Source: Haladaptatus salinisoli | GTDB lineage: Archaea; Halobacteriota; Halobacteria; Halobacteriales; Haladaptataceae | Direction: 5' to 3' | NCBI RefSeq assembly: GCF_020614375.1 | Contig: NZ_CP085327.1 | Span: 2,158,823 to 2,222,822 of the forward strand | DNA length: 64,000 nt | In this document: one piece after another, positions 7,991 through 17,206 of the stretch | How the letters are laid out: every line of letters begins with the position of its first letter | Position numbering within the stretch: the stretch's first letter is position 1 | Program-made: the position numbers and the translations under genes | The notes under the pieces: generated by a model | What the model saw: only the letters and a program-made list of their open reading frames with translations | Database searches by the model: none | Told to the model about the DNA's origin: nothing

Positions 7991-9877
7991 GTGAGCGCCG
8001 GATCGGGAGCCGGATTGATACCGCTCGTCGTCGCAATCATCGGTCTCGGCGTCATGTCGCAGGTGTTGGCCGATCGGTTCCGCGTGCCGAGCGTGCTGTT
8101 TCTCCTCTCCGCCGGTGTCGTCTTCGGTCCGGTGGGTCTCGGCCTGCTCGAGCCGTCGTCGTTCGGGAGCGCCCTCTCGGCCATCGTCGGGTTGAGCGTC
8201 GCCATCATCGTCTTCGAAGGCGCGTTCCACCTCAAACTGAACAAGCTCCGCGAAGCGCCGTCGGCGCAGATTCGCCTCGTCACGCTCGGCGCGAGTATCG
8301 CGTTGCTCGGAACCGCCATCGTCGTCCACTTCGCGCTCGATGCGGCGTGGGACATCTCGTTTCTCATCGGCGCGCTCCTCGTGGCGACCGGTCCAACGGT
8401 CATCAGCCCCATACTCTCCGTCGTTCCCGTCCGCAATCGGGTGGCGGCCGCGCTCGAAACCGAGGGCATCGTCAACGACGTGACGGCGGCGATTCTCGCC
8501 ATCGTGATGTTCGAGGTGGTCGTCCTCACCGGCGGGGAGGCGTTCGCCCCCGTCGAGTTTCTGAGCCAGTTCGTCAGCAAACTGGGCACCGGCATCTTCG
8601 TCGGACTCCTCGTTTCGCTCGCCATCTGGTACGTGCTCAGCCACGTCGACCTCTCGCGGGAAAACGCGCCGCAGAACGCGCGTCTCCTCGTGTTGGCCGG
8701 CGCGCTCGTCGCGTACGCCACGGCGGACTTCTTCGCGCACGAAGCGGGCATCGCCGCGGTCGCGACGGCGGGTATCCTGCTCGGAAACGCCGACCTCCCC
8801 TACGAGGAGAAGATAGAGGAGTTCAAGGGCGACATCACGCTCATCGTGCTCTCGTTCGTGTTCATCACGCTGGCGGCCCTGTTGGAGCCGAGCGACCTGT
8901 TCTCGCTGGGAATCGGCGGCGTCGTCGTCGTTCTCACCGTGATGCTCGTCATCCGCCCGCTCCTCGTGTTCATCTCGACCACCGGAACGCGGTTCACGCG
9001 CGGCGAGAAGTTGTTCCTCAGTTTCGTCGGCCCGCGCGGCATCATCCCGGCGTCCGTGGCGACCCTGTTCGCCTTCCGACTGCAGAACAACCAGGCGATT
9101 CCGAACGCGGACGCTGCGGCGACCGCGCTCATCGGAACCGTCTTCCTCGTCATCGTGGTCACCGTCGTGTTCGAGGGCGGCTTCGCCCGCCACATCGCGG
9201 AATATCTGAACGTGATTCCAATGCGCGTACTCATCATCGGAGGCGGGAAGGTGGGCCGTTCGCTCGCCGAACGCCTCGAAGACCGTGGAGAGAACGTCGT
9301 GCTCATCGAGCAGGACGAATCGATAATCGAAATCGCCCGCGACCAAGGCTTTACCGTCCACCGAGGGGACGGCACGGACACGAACGTCCTCCGGTCCGCG
9401 GGTGCCGACAACGCGAGAATCGTCGTGGCCGCGACCGGCGACGACGACGTGAACTTACTCGTCGCCCAGCTCGCGGACTCGAAGTTCGACGTGGAGACCA
9501 TCATCGCCCGGGCGAACAACCCGGACAACGTGGACGCCTTCGAGGACCTCGGCGTCCGTACCATCTCCTCGTCGCTCGCCACCGCGTGGGCCATCGACAA
9601 CGTCATCGAGCGCCCCGCGCTCTCGAACTGGATGACCGAACTCGGTCGGACCGGCGACGTACAGGAGATCGAGGTGACGGAACCCGACCTCACCGGCAAG
9701 ACCATCGCCGAACTGGACGACGAACTGCCGGGCGGCGTCCTCATCGCGCTCGTCGGACGGAACGGCGAGACTCAAGTGCCGAGCGAGGAGTTCACGCTTC
9801 AGAAGGGGGACCACGTCACGTTCCTCGGACGGAGGGAGGCGGTTCGGGACGCCATCGACCTCTGCCACCCGCGTTAA
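7991..9877 (+). CDS. Cation/proton antiporter with C-terminal RCK (TrkA) regulatory domains
   Basis: This 628-residue protein has about 12 transmembrane helices of the CPA (NhaP/KefC-like) type over residues 1-405. A RCK_N nucleotide-binding domain starts near residue 411 (RVLIIGGGKVGRSLAERL, the GxGxxG Rossmann loop, with ERLEDRGENVVLIEQDE carrying the ribose-binding acidic end) and a RCK_C/TrkA_C domain occupies about residues 545-625. It should exchange Na+ or K+ for protons under control of a nucleotide or another ligand bound by the RCK ring. GTG 7991 is chosen from the GGAGG seven bases upstream and because it places TM1 correctly. Its last bases overlap the convergent regulator by four. 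Confidence 0.88.
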   Translation: MSAGSGAGLIPLVVAIIGLGVMSQVLADRFRVPSVLFLLSAGVVFGPVGLGLLEPSSFGSALSAIVGLSVAIIVFEGAFHLKLNKLREAPSAQIRLVTLGASIALLGTAIVVHFALDAAWDISFLIGALLVATGPTVISPILSVVPVRNRVAAALETEGIVNDVTAAILAIVMFEVVVLTGGEAFAPVEFLSQFVSKLGTGIFVGLLVSLAIWYVLSHVDLSRENAPQNARLLVLAGALVAYATADFFAHEAGIAAVATAGILLGNADLPYEEKIEEFKGDITLIVLSFVFITLAALLEPSDLFSLGIGGVVVVLTVMLVIRPLLVFISTTGTRFTRGEKLFLSFVGPRGIIPASVATLFAFRLQNNQAIPNADAAATALIGTVFLVIVVTVVFEGGFARHIAEYLNVIPMRVLIIGGGKVGRSLAERLEDRGENVVLIEQDESIIEIARDQGFTVHRGDGTDTNVLRSAGADNARIVVAATGDDDVNLLVAQLADSKFDVETIIARANNPDNVDAFEDLGVRTISSSLATAWAIDNVIERPALSNWMTELGRTGDVQEIEVTEPDLTGKTIAELDDELPGGVLIALVGRNGETQVPSEEFTLQKGDHVTFLGRREAVRDAIDLCHPR

Positions 9878-10410
9878 ACGCCGCGTTCCCGATTTCTGTG
9901 AACGAGCCCCATGTTGGCCGCCGAGAGGAGCGCGAACGACCCGAGGAGCACCCCGACGTAGGCGAACACCGGTGCCTCGGTGAAGGGGTACATCCCGACC
10001 AGATGGCCGCTGACGGCGATTCCGGTGACGACGGCGAGCGCGAGATAGTAACCGCTCCAGTTCGGCTTCTCCGCCGCGGGAGAGAGGTAGTCGTCGAGTT
10101 CGTCCGCGGTGTCTCGAAGTCGCACGACGCCGCGTTGTCTGTCGTACTCGACGACGCCGGCGTCCGCCATCTTCGGGAGGTGCGTCTGGTACAGCGAGGT
10201 GTAGACCGATTTCCGCTCTTTCGAGGAGACGAGTTCGGTGGTGGTGTCGTGTTCCCACGCGGCGACCTCCTCGGCGAGTTCGCCGATGGAGACGGCGTCC
10301 GCCTGTGACCGGAGGTATGCGAGGGCGTAGCGGCGTCGAGCGTTCGTGAGGATTTCGAACGCCACGTCGCGCGAAAGCGTCCGCGACCCGGACGATGACT
10401 CGGTGCTCAT
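9874..10410 (-). CDS. DUF7344-type HTH regulator with two membrane helices
   Basis: This 178-residue protein begins with a helix-turn-helix of the haloarchaeal DUF7344 type: FEILTNARRRYALAYLRSQ, then SIGELAEEVAAWE, and the conserved SVYTSLYQTHLPKMADAGVVEYD recognition and wing region, ending near residue 100. Two hydrophobic helices follow (YYLALAVVTGIAVSGHLVG and FAYVGVLLGSFALLSAANM). It is likely a membrane-associated transcription regulator. It is divergent from the aldehyde:ferredoxin oxidoreductase gene, with 170 bases between the starts, so that enzyme is a candidate target; this is inference only. Confidence 0.78.
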   Translation of the reverse strand: MSTESSSGSRTLSRDVAFEILTNARRRYALAYLRSQADAVSIGELAEEVAAWEHDTTTELVSSKERKSVYTSLYQTHLPKMADAGVVEYDRQRGVVRLRDTADELDDYLSPAAEKPNWSGYYLALAVVTGIAVSGHLVGMYPFTEAPVFAYVGVLLGSFALLSAANMGLVHRNRERGV

Positions 10411-10548
10411 TGTCGACTATTTCTGTGATTCGGCTTTCCCGGGCGTACACCCTTCACTTCGGCGAGCGTGCGCAAAAAGATACTCGTCCGTTTACGCTTT
10501 TTCGCGGCGGAAAACAAGCCGTCTCGAAAGAGCGCTACGATTGAGCCA

Positions 10549-10556
10549 TTTTTATT
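10549..10556 (+). promoter_or_regulatory. TATA-like box of the AOR gene
   Basis: TTTTTATT is centred 28 bases before ATG 10581. No Shine-Dalgarno lies between, which suggests a leaderless transcript. Confidence 0.55.
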
Positions 10557-10580
10557 GCCTCCAGTTCCGAAGGTGCTCAC

Positions 10581-12257
10581 ATGCTCCACACCGAGGGTTC
10601 GCTTCTAACCATCGACGTCGGAAACCGAGAGACGCGCACCGAGGACATAGACGACGTTCTGTCGTCGTTCGTCGGCGGTCGCGGCGTGGCGACGAAACTC
10701 GCTCACGACCGGATTCCGTTCGACGCCGACCCGTTCGGCCCCGAGAACAGCCTCTACTTCACGACCGGCCCGTTGCAGGTGTCGAACATGAGCTTCACGG
10801 GGCGGATGAACTGCACCGGCGTCTCGCCGCTCACGGGCGGACTCCTCTCCTCGAACGCCGGGGGCTTCCTCTCCCGTAACTTCGGCGCGACGGGGTACGG
10901 CGCGGTGGAACTGACGGGGGCGAGCGACGAACTGGTGGCGATTCACGTCACGGACGAGGGCGTCGAGTTCGAGGAGGTACCCCACCTCGCCGAAGCCACC
11001 GTGGGCGAGGTCGGCGAGTACATGGACGACGAGCGCGGTCTCGGCGACGACCAACTCGTCGTCGCCGGCCCGGCGGGCGAGAACCGCGTCCGGTTCGCGG
11101 CCATCATGACGACCGAACACCGCGCGTTCGGTCGCGGCGGCCTCGGCGCGGTGATGGGCGCGAAGAACGTGAAGTGCGTCAGCTTCGACGGCGACAGCGC
11201 ACCCGACATCGACATCGACCCGATACAGATGGACGTCCACCGGGAGGCCGCGACCGCGAACGACCATCCGATGAAGAAGGCCGGCACGACCAGCGTGACC
11301 GAGTACGCGAACCACGTCAGCGCGCTCCCGACGCGCTACTTCTCGGAACTGGAGTTCGAGGGCGCGAGCGACATCGGCGGCGACGCGGTCGCCGAGAAGA
11401 AGTTCAAGCGCGGAACCTGCTCGCAGTGCGCGTTCGCCTGCAAACTCCCGACGAGGGACGAGGAGACCGGACTGGAGACGGAAGGCCCCGAGTACGAGAC
11501 GGTGATGTCGTTCGGGAGCAACGCGGGCGTGGACGACGTGGTCTCCGTCATGAAGTCCAACGACCTCTGCGACGAGTTGGGGATGGACACCATCTCCTGC
11601 GGCGACGTGGTCTCGGCCTACCTCGCCGCGAACGACGAGTTCGGCAACAGCGACCTCATCCACGAACTGGTCGAGAAGATTGCCTACCGCGAGGACGAGG
11701 GCGACCTGCTCGCGGAGGGCGTCCACCGCGCCGCCGACGAACTCGGCGTCGAGGACTGGACGGTCAAGGGTCTCGAATTCGCCGCCCACGACGGACGCAC
11801 CCTGAACGGACAGGGACTCGCGTTCGCGGTCTCCAACCGCGGCGCGGACCACATGTACGCCGAGTTCTACTCGAAGGAGTACCCCCTCGTCGGCAAGGAC
11901 GAGGCGGTCGACCCGGAGGGCCTGGAGGGTAAACCGCCGCTCGTCGTCGAGAAGGAGAACCACAACGCGGTCCTCGACAGCGGCGTCGTCTGCAAGTTCT
12001 CGCGGGACTTCATGACCGAGGAACGGCTCGAAACGCTCCTCGACGAGGAGTACGACGAACTGCTGGAGATGGGGGCCGCCGTCGTCGAACTCGAACGCCA
12101 CTTCAACAATCGGCGGGGCTTCGACCGCGAGGACGACACCCTACCCTACGATCTGCCGGAGTTCGAATCGGCGCTCTCGGAGTACTACGAGGTGCGCGGC
12201 TGGAACGACGACGGGACGGTGCCCGAGGGGTCGACCGCCGCGAGCGCGGACGACTGA
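10581..12257 (+). CDS. Aldehyde:ferredoxin oxidoreductase family tungsten enzyme
   Basis: This 558-residue cytosolic enzyme starts with the AOR N-terminal fold (SFVGGRGVATKLAHDRIP, ENSLYFTTGPLQ). It has the iron-sulfur ligands C-S-Q-C-A-F-A-C near residue 280 (CxxCxxxC), with a fourth cysteine in the late GVVCKFSRDF. The tungstopterin contact regions (GRGGLGAVMGAKNVK; GPEYETVMSFGSNAGVDD) are present. AOR enzymes oxidise aldehydes to acids using ferredoxin, with a bis-pterin tungsten centre. The protein is shorter than the roughly 605-residue Pyrococcus enzyme but typical of haloarchaeal homologues. The aldehyde substrate cannot be told. Its 3' end overlaps the convergent membrane-protein gene by 73 bases. 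Confidence 0.88.
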   Translation: MLHTEGSLLTIDVGNRETRTEDIDDVLSSFVGGRGVATKLAHDRIPFDADPFGPENSLYFTTGPLQVSNMSFTGRMNCTGVSPLTGGLLSSNAGGFLSRNFGATGYGAVELTGASDELVAIHVTDEGVEFEEVPHLAEATVGEVGEYMDDERGLGDDQLVVAGPAGENRVRFAAIMTTEHRAFGRGGLGAVMGAKNVKCVSFDGDSAPDIDIDPIQMDVHREAATANDHPMKKAGTTSVTEYANHVSALPTRYFSELEFEGASDIGGDAVAEKKFKRGTCSQCAFACKLPTRDEETGLETEGPEYETVMSFGSNAGVDDVVSVMKSNDLCDELGMDTISCGDVVSAYLAANDEFGNSDLIHELVEKIAYREDEGDLLAEGVHRAADELGVEDWTVKGLEFAAHDGRTLNGQGLAFAVSNRGADHMYAEFYSKEYPLVGKDEAVDPEGLEGKPPLVVEKENHNAVLDSGVVCKFSRDFMTEERLETLLDEEYDELLEMGAAVVELERHFNNRRGFDREDDTLPYDLPEFESALSEYYEVRGWNDDGTVPEGSTAASADD

Positions 12258-13879
12258 ACTGTTCGGTTCCTCCCGGCCAGTTCGACTCCTCGAACGCGAA
12301 CGATGACCACGTCCTCGTTCCGGAACGCGACCTCCGTACGGTCGCCCGCGTCCAAACCCTCGACCAGCGCCCGCCACTGCGCCGAACTCCAGTCCTCGCG
12401 TGCGACCCAACTTCGAGACCCTTCGCGGGTGAGGTACACGTAGTCCGGCGACACCCCGTCACGGGCGAGCACCCGCTCGATGCAGCCCGGCGACGCGCAG
12501 GTCGCGCTCTTCCGGTACAGTGCGACCTGTCGCTCGCGCTCGTCGGGCGGGAGCCACTCGGCCCCCCACGGGGAGGAGACGACGGTTCGACGCGCGAACG
12601 CGGGGAACCACTCCGCGGCGTCGCCCGCGACGAGGAACGTCGCGTCGGGGTGCGTTCGGTCGCGCGCCCACCGCATCGCCGCCACGTCGTCGCCGTCGAT
12701 GTACGACGGGAGCGGTTCCTGCTGCAGTCGGTGCAGCGGTCGCTCCGGAATCGGCTCGTAGTTCGCCGCGTAGAGCCCCCCGGTTACGACCCCGTACGTG
12801 GCGAGCAGGCCGACCAGCAGGAGCGGGAGCGTTCGACGCTCCGCTCGGTCGGCGTCTCGCCCCGCGTCGACCAAGCCCGGTATCCAATCGAACGCCGCCG
12901 TCGCGACGACGAACGCGCCGACCAGCACGAGGAACCGCGGCTTCGGAAACGCGAACACGGTCGCGACGAACCAGAGCGGGAGTAGGTATCGTCTTCGAGC
13001 GACGAGGTGCGCGATGCCGAGGAGCGCGAGGACGTGCCACACGGCGAGGAACCGCGTCCGGTGTGCGTAGAGGAACTTCGAGGGGAACCAGAGGAGACCC
13101 CGTCCGATTCCCAGCCGCGACCCCGCGGTTCGGGCGAACACGTCGAACCCGTGAACGGCGACGACCTGCCCCCACCACGGCGACGCGAGGAGGAGGCCGC
13201 CGACCGCGACGAGCGCACCGCGCCGGAGTCCCGCGAGCGACCGGTCGAGGTAGCCGTAGAAGACGAGGTAGCTGACGCCGAAGAACACCGGATACGACGG
13301 GTGCGTGAGGACGGTCAGTCCGAACAGCCCCGCGCCCGGAACGACCCACACCGCCTTCCCGTCCCGAAAGAGTCGAAGCCCCGCGTACAACCCCGCGACG
13401 GTGAACAGGAACGCCGGTGCGCGAACGATTCCTCCCGCCGAGAGGTGCCACTTGAAGACGGCGGGACTCGTCGCCACGACGAGCGCCGCGAGTCCCGCGC
13501 GGCGGTTCGGCTCCGGGCGGTCGGCGAACAGTTCCCGGCCCAGCAGGGAGACCGGGACGACGTACGCGACGGTGACGAACCCGGGCAGGTAGCGGGTGAG
13601 CACGAGCGGGTCGACGCCGAACGCGTCCCGAACGAGCGCGACGGCGTAGAACGCGAGCGGCGGATACGCGAACGGAAGCCCCCCGTTCGTGTACCCGGGG
13701 ACGCGGGCGGGGAATCGATAGCCGTGGTCGCGTATCGCCTCCGCCATGGCGAGGTACAGTCCGCCGCCGGTCGCCGGATACGGATGGGTCAGGAGGTACG
13801 CCGCGAACACGACGACGCTCGCGACGAGGGCTGGAACCGTCCACGCCAGCGTCGCGGGGAGGCTGCGATTTCGGGGCAC
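12185..13879 (-). CDS. GT-C type multispanning membrane protein (glycosyltransferase-like)
   Basis: This 564-residue protein has an N-terminal membrane helix, about 10 further helices to residue 390 and a soluble C-terminal domain of about 170 residues. It resembles GT-C (PMT/family 39-like) proteins: an extracytoplasmic loop after TM1 with acidic and aromatic residues (AEAIRDHGYRF, then GGLPFAYPPLAFY) and repeated short helices. Such proteins transfer sugars from lipid carriers to protein or glycan on the outer face. No catalytic residue can be confirmed, so the activity is inferred from architecture. The C-terminal coding end overlaps the AOR gene on the other strand. A TATTTTAAG stretch near 13925 is a likely promoter. 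Confidence 0.65.
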   Translation of the reverse strand: MPRNRSLPATLAWTVPALVASVVVFAAYLLTHPYPATGGGLYLAMAEAIRDHGYRFPARVPGYTNGGLPFAYPPLAFYAVALVRDAFGVDPLVLTRYLPGFVTVAYVVPVSLLGRELFADRPEPNRRAGLAALVVATSPAVFKWHLSAGGIVRAPAFLFTVAGLYAGLRLFRDGKAVWVVPGAGLFGLTVLTHPSYPVFFGVSYLVFYGYLDRSLAGLRRGALVAVGGLLLASPWWGQVVAVHGFDVFARTAGSRLGIGRGLLWFPSKFLYAHRTRFLAVWHVLALLGIAHLVARRRYLLPLWFVATVFAFPKPRFLVLVGAFVVATAAFDWIPGLVDAGRDADRAERRTLPLLLVGLLATYGVVTGGLYAANYEPIPERPLHRLQQEPLPSYIDGDDVAAMRWARDRTHPDATFLVAGDAAEWFPAFARRTVVSSPWGAEWLPPDERERQVALYRKSATCASPGCIERVLARDGVSPDYVYLTREGSRSWVAREDWSSAQWRALVEGLDAGDRTEVAFRNEDVVIVRVRGVELAGRNRTVQSSALAAVDPSGTVPSSFQPRTS

Positions 13880-13942
13880 GCCTCACCCGTCGCTCCGAGG
13901 AGTGATTATTCCTCTCCTTTTGTCTTAAAATAAGCGGGGAGT

Positions 13943-15091
13943 TTACCGCCGCTCGAACGTTATCGCTCCGCCCTGACCGAAGCCGACGCAGAGCGTGGCG
14001 AGTCCCTTCTTCGCGTCGCGCTTTTCCATCTCGTGGACGAGCGTGACGGGGAGGCGCGCGCCGGAGGCGCCCAGGGGGTGGCCGATGGCGATGGCCCCGC
14101 CGTTGACGTTGAACTTCTCGTCCGGGACGCCGAGCTGGCGCTGGGAGTAGAGCGTCTGGCTGGCGAACGCCTCGTTCAGTTCGACGAGGTCGAAGTCGTC
14201 GATGCTCTCGCCCGTGCGCTCCAACAGACCCTGCGTGGCCGGCACCGGGCCGATGCCCATCACCGTCGGGTCGACGCCCGCGACGTTGTTGTCGCCGACG
14301 TACGCCAACACGTCGAGGCCGTGGTCTTCGGCGAACGCTTCGCTGGTGACGAGGGTGGCCGCCGCGCCGTCCGAAATCTGCGAGGAGTTGCCGGGCGTGA
14401 CCGTTCCGTCGGCCTTGAACACGGTCGGGAGGCCTTGCAGGGCTTCCAGACTGGTGTCGCGGCGGATGCCCTCGTCCTCTTCGACGAGACCGTTCTCGGT
14501 CTCGATGGGGACGATTTCGTCGTCGAAGCGCCCGGAGTCGGTCGCGTCGGCGGCGCGCTGGTGACTCCGGAGCGAGTACTCGTCCTGGTCTTCGCGGGAG
14601 ATGTCGTACTCCTCAGCGACCTTCTCGGCGGTCATCCCCATCTGAAGTTCAGGGAGGTTGTACAACTCCGCCATCTGCGGGTGGATGTTCCGTCCCTGAT
14701 AGCCGCCCTCCATCGGGACGCGGGACATGTGCTCCATTCCGCCCGCGATGATGGCCTGTCGCTGACCCGCCCGAATCGCGTCGCTCGCGCTCATGACCGC
14801 CTGCATCGAGGAGGCGCACCAGCGGTTGACGCTGGTGGCGGGAACTCCCTCGCCGAGGTCGGAGAGGAGCGCGATGACTCGACCGACGTTGTTGTCCTGT
14901 TCGCTCCGCTGCTGCGCGACGCCCCACATGAGGTCGTCCACGTGGTCGCCCGTCAGCCCCGTCTCGGAGAGGATGGTGTTGACGAGCGGAACCGACAGGT
15001 CCTCCCCCCGGACGTCCTCGTACACGCCGTCTTGTTTCCCCTGCGGCGTTCGGATGGCCTTCGCGATGACTGGTGTGGTGTCGCTACCCAT
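13943..15091 (-). CDS. Thiolase family acetyl-CoA acetyltransferase
   Basis: This 382-residue enzyme has the three thiolase active-site elements: nucleophilic Cys92 in VNRWCASSMQA, His338 in AIGHPLGASGAR and Cys368 in LCVGFGQGG. These catalyse Claisen condensation or thiolytic cleavage of acyl-CoAs. Length matches degradative and biosynthetic thiolases. Haloarchaea carry several paralogues for beta-oxidation, polyhydroxyalkanoate synthesis or the mevalonate pathway. No DUF35 partner gene lies adjacent, which argues against the archaeal HMG-CoA-coupled thiolase. The ATG at 15091 has a TATA-like ACTTAAGG 27 bases upstream. Confidence 0.9.
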   Translation of the reverse strand: MGSDTTPVIAKAIRTPQGKQDGVYEDVRGEDLSVPLVNTILSETGLTGDHVDDLMWGVAQQRSEQDNNVGRVIALLSDLGEGVPATSVNRWCASSMQAVMSASDAIRAGQRQAIIAGGMEHMSRVPMEGGYQGRNIHPQMAELYNLPELQMGMTAEKVAEEYDISREDQDEYSLRSHQRAADATDSGRFDDEIVPIETENGLVEEDEGIRRDTSLEALQGLPTVFKADGTVTPGNSSQISDGAAATLVTSEAFAEDHGLDVLAYVGDNNVAGVDPTVMGIGPVPATQGLLERTGESIDDFDLVELNEAFASQTLYSQRQLGVPDEKFNVNGGAIAIGHPLGASGARLPVTLVHEMEKRDAKKGLATLCVGFGQGGAITFERR

Positions 15092-15113
15092 AGTTCATGA
15101 TTTTCGTCCAGCC

Positions 15114-15121
15114 CCTTAAGT
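15114..15121 (-). promoter_or_regulatory. TATA-like box of the thiolase gene
   Basis: On the minus strand this reads ACTTAAGG, centred about 27 bases before the thiolase ATG at 15091, consistent with a leaderless transcript. Confidence 0.5.
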
Positions 15122-15233
15122 GGCGGTAGAACTCGTGGTAAATGAGAAACGGTTTGTAAGTTTAATGACTGTGAAGGGGGCTTCAGAAACTATTTGGTCG
15201 AACCCCGTCCATACAGTTCATAACTTCGCGACG

Positions 15234-17048
15234 ATGCAACGCTCCGACACCGATACCGCCCAGAAACGCGCTCGTCCTCGCTCTCTCGCGTCGAGTGAAG
15301 CATCGTGGACGGAGCGACTCGCGAACCCGGTTCCCCTCGTCGTCCTCATCGCGCTGGTCGCGCTCGCGCTCCGTCTCGTGGACCTCGGCGGTCGCGTCGC
15401 CCACCAGGACGAGGCCCGCGTCGCCTACTGGATCGCTCGATACGCGAAGACGGGCGTCTGGGAGTACCGGCGCATCGTCCACGGGCCGTTTCTCGTCCAC
15501 GTGAACTCGGTCGTGTTCTCCCTGTTCGGAAAGAGCGACTTCGCGATGCGGTTGATCGTCGCCCTCCTCGGCGGTCTCCTCCCGCTCGCGGCCCTGTTAT
15601 TCCGCGAGCGCCTCCGCCCCTCCGAGACGGTCGCGCTGGCCGCGCTCTTCGCCGCGAACCCCGTCCTCCTCTACTACTCGCGGTTCATGCGCAACGACGT
15701 GCCGCTGGCCGCGGCCATGGTGGTTGCGCTCGGGCTCTTCGTCAGATTCGCGGACACCCGAAAACTCCGGTACGTGTTCGCGGGCGTCGCCGCGACCGCC
15801 CTCGGGTTCACGATGAAGGAGAACGCCCTGCTCTACCTCGCCTGCTGGGTCGGCGCGGCCGCGCTCCTCTACGACCACCGCCTCTTCCTCCGGCGCGTCG
15901 GTAACGAGGGCTTCACCGCCGCGTTCCCGCTTTGGTTGCGTCGGGGAGCGGTTCGCCTGCTGGACGGCGATAGGCGCGTCGCCGTCTCCGTCCTCCGCGG
16001 AATCGGCGTCGCCCTCCTCGCGGCGTTGGAGTTCCTCGTCATCATCGTCTTCTTCTACGCCCCGCGCTCGCAAACTCGACCCGGCCCCGGCCTCTGGAAA
16101 TCCCTCTCGCGCCCCGAGATGATCCCCGAGGTGCTCGGGGCCGCGACCATCGGAACGTGGAACGAGTTTCTGGGCTGGACGGGACACACCGAACACTCCT
16201 ACCTCCCGTTCCTCGGCGACTTCCTCCGGACGCTCAAAGTCGGCGCGTTGGCGCTCTGTCTCCTCGCCGTGGTCGGTTTTCTCGTCGACCGCTACTCCGG
16301 CGACCGGCCGAACGACGTGGTCGCATTCGGCTTCTACTGGGGCGTCGCCAGCGTCCTCGGCTACCCACTCGTCATGGATATCCAGGCCGCGTGGGCCACG
16401 GTGCACGCCATCGTCCCGCTGGCGTTTCCGGCGGCGGTCGGGTTGGCGCTCGTGTTCCGCTGGGGGTGGGAGGGGTACGAGCGGCGGGACGACGTGAGCG
16501 TCGTCGCCGCCGTCGTCCTCCTCCTGCTCGTCTCGGCGCAGGTCGGCGCGACGGCCTACGACACGACGTATCAGCACTCGCAGAGTCCGGACAACCAACT
16601 CGTCCAGTACGCCCAGTCGTCCAGCGAGGCGAAACCCCTGCTGAACGACCTGCAACGAATCGCGCGGGCGAACGAGGGAACCGACGTGCTGTTCTACGGC
16701 GAGGAACTGTACTCGCCGAACGAGTCGGCCCACGACGTGCCGCCCGCCGGGGCGGGCTGGTTCGCCCGCCTCCCCTTGGCGTGGTACTTCGAAGCGGCGG
16801 GCGCTACCGTCACCAGCACGACCGACGCCGGCGACCTCAGCGGTGAGAAGCCGCCCATCGTCGTCGCGTTGAACGACGCCGAAACCTGTTCCGACGAGGG
16901 CGGCACCGCCGAGGATGTCGACCGGTACATGGACGGCTATCGACGCCACGAGTTCCACCGGTACGGCTTCGATAGCGGCTGTACCATCAGCGGGATATCC
17001 ATCTACGTGGACGAGAGTCGACTTCCGACGAACGAGAGCACCGGATAG
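15234..17048 (+). CDS. agl23: Agl23-like flippase-activity-associated membrane protein, copy A
   Basis: This 604-residue protein has 10 or more transmembrane helices and a C-terminal soluble domain. The N-terminal loop VAHQDEARVAYW, with the acidic pair after TM1, and the segments ANPVLLYYSRFMRNDVP and FTMKENALLYL match the TIGR03663/Agl23 family. That family is linked to movement or processing of dolichol-phosphate sugars in haloarchaeal N-glycosylation and has a GT-C-like fold. ATG 15234 is chosen; an open frame extends to 15120 with poor sequence. A paralogue follows 158 bases downstream at 17207 and aligns without gaps over most of its length. Confidence 0.8.
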   Translation: MQRSDTDTAQKRARPRSLASSEASWTERLANPVPLVVLIALVALALRLVDLGGRVAHQDEARVAYWIARYAKTGVWEYRRIVHGPFLVHVNSVVFSLFGKSDFAMRLIVALLGGLLPLAALLFRERLRPSETVALAALFAANPVLLYYSRFMRNDVPLAAAMVVALGLFVRFADTRKLRYVFAGVAATALGFTMKENALLYLACWVGAAALLYDHRLFLRRVGNEGFTAAFPLWLRRGAVRLLDGDRRVAVSVLRGIGVALLAALEFLVIIVFFYAPRSQTRPGPGLWKSLSRPEMIPEVLGAATIGTWNEFLGWTGHTEHSYLPFLGDFLRTLKVGALALCLLAVVGFLVDRYSGDRPNDVVAFGFYWGVASVLGYPLVMDIQAAWATVHAIVPLAFPAAVGLALVFRWGWEGYERRDDVSVVAAVVLLLLVSAQVGATAYDTTYQHSQSPDNQLVQYAQSSSEAKPLLNDLQRIARANEGTDVLFYGEELYSPNESAHDVPPAGAGWFARLPLAWYFEAAGATVTSTTDAGDLSGEKPPIVVALNDAETCSDEGGTAEDVDRYMDGYRRHEFHRYGFDSGCTISGISIYVDESRLPTNESTG

Positions 17049-17206
17049 CGTCGCCACGCCCGTCTCGCAACCGCCGACGAACCCTCCTGCGCGGCGAGAA
17101 GACGCGTATCACAAATTATTAGTTACCGAAGATGACTGTCTACTGGTATGCCACCCGCCCTCCGTTCCGCTAATCGACCGTCCCTCCGCGCGAGTTCGCG
17201 CCGATC

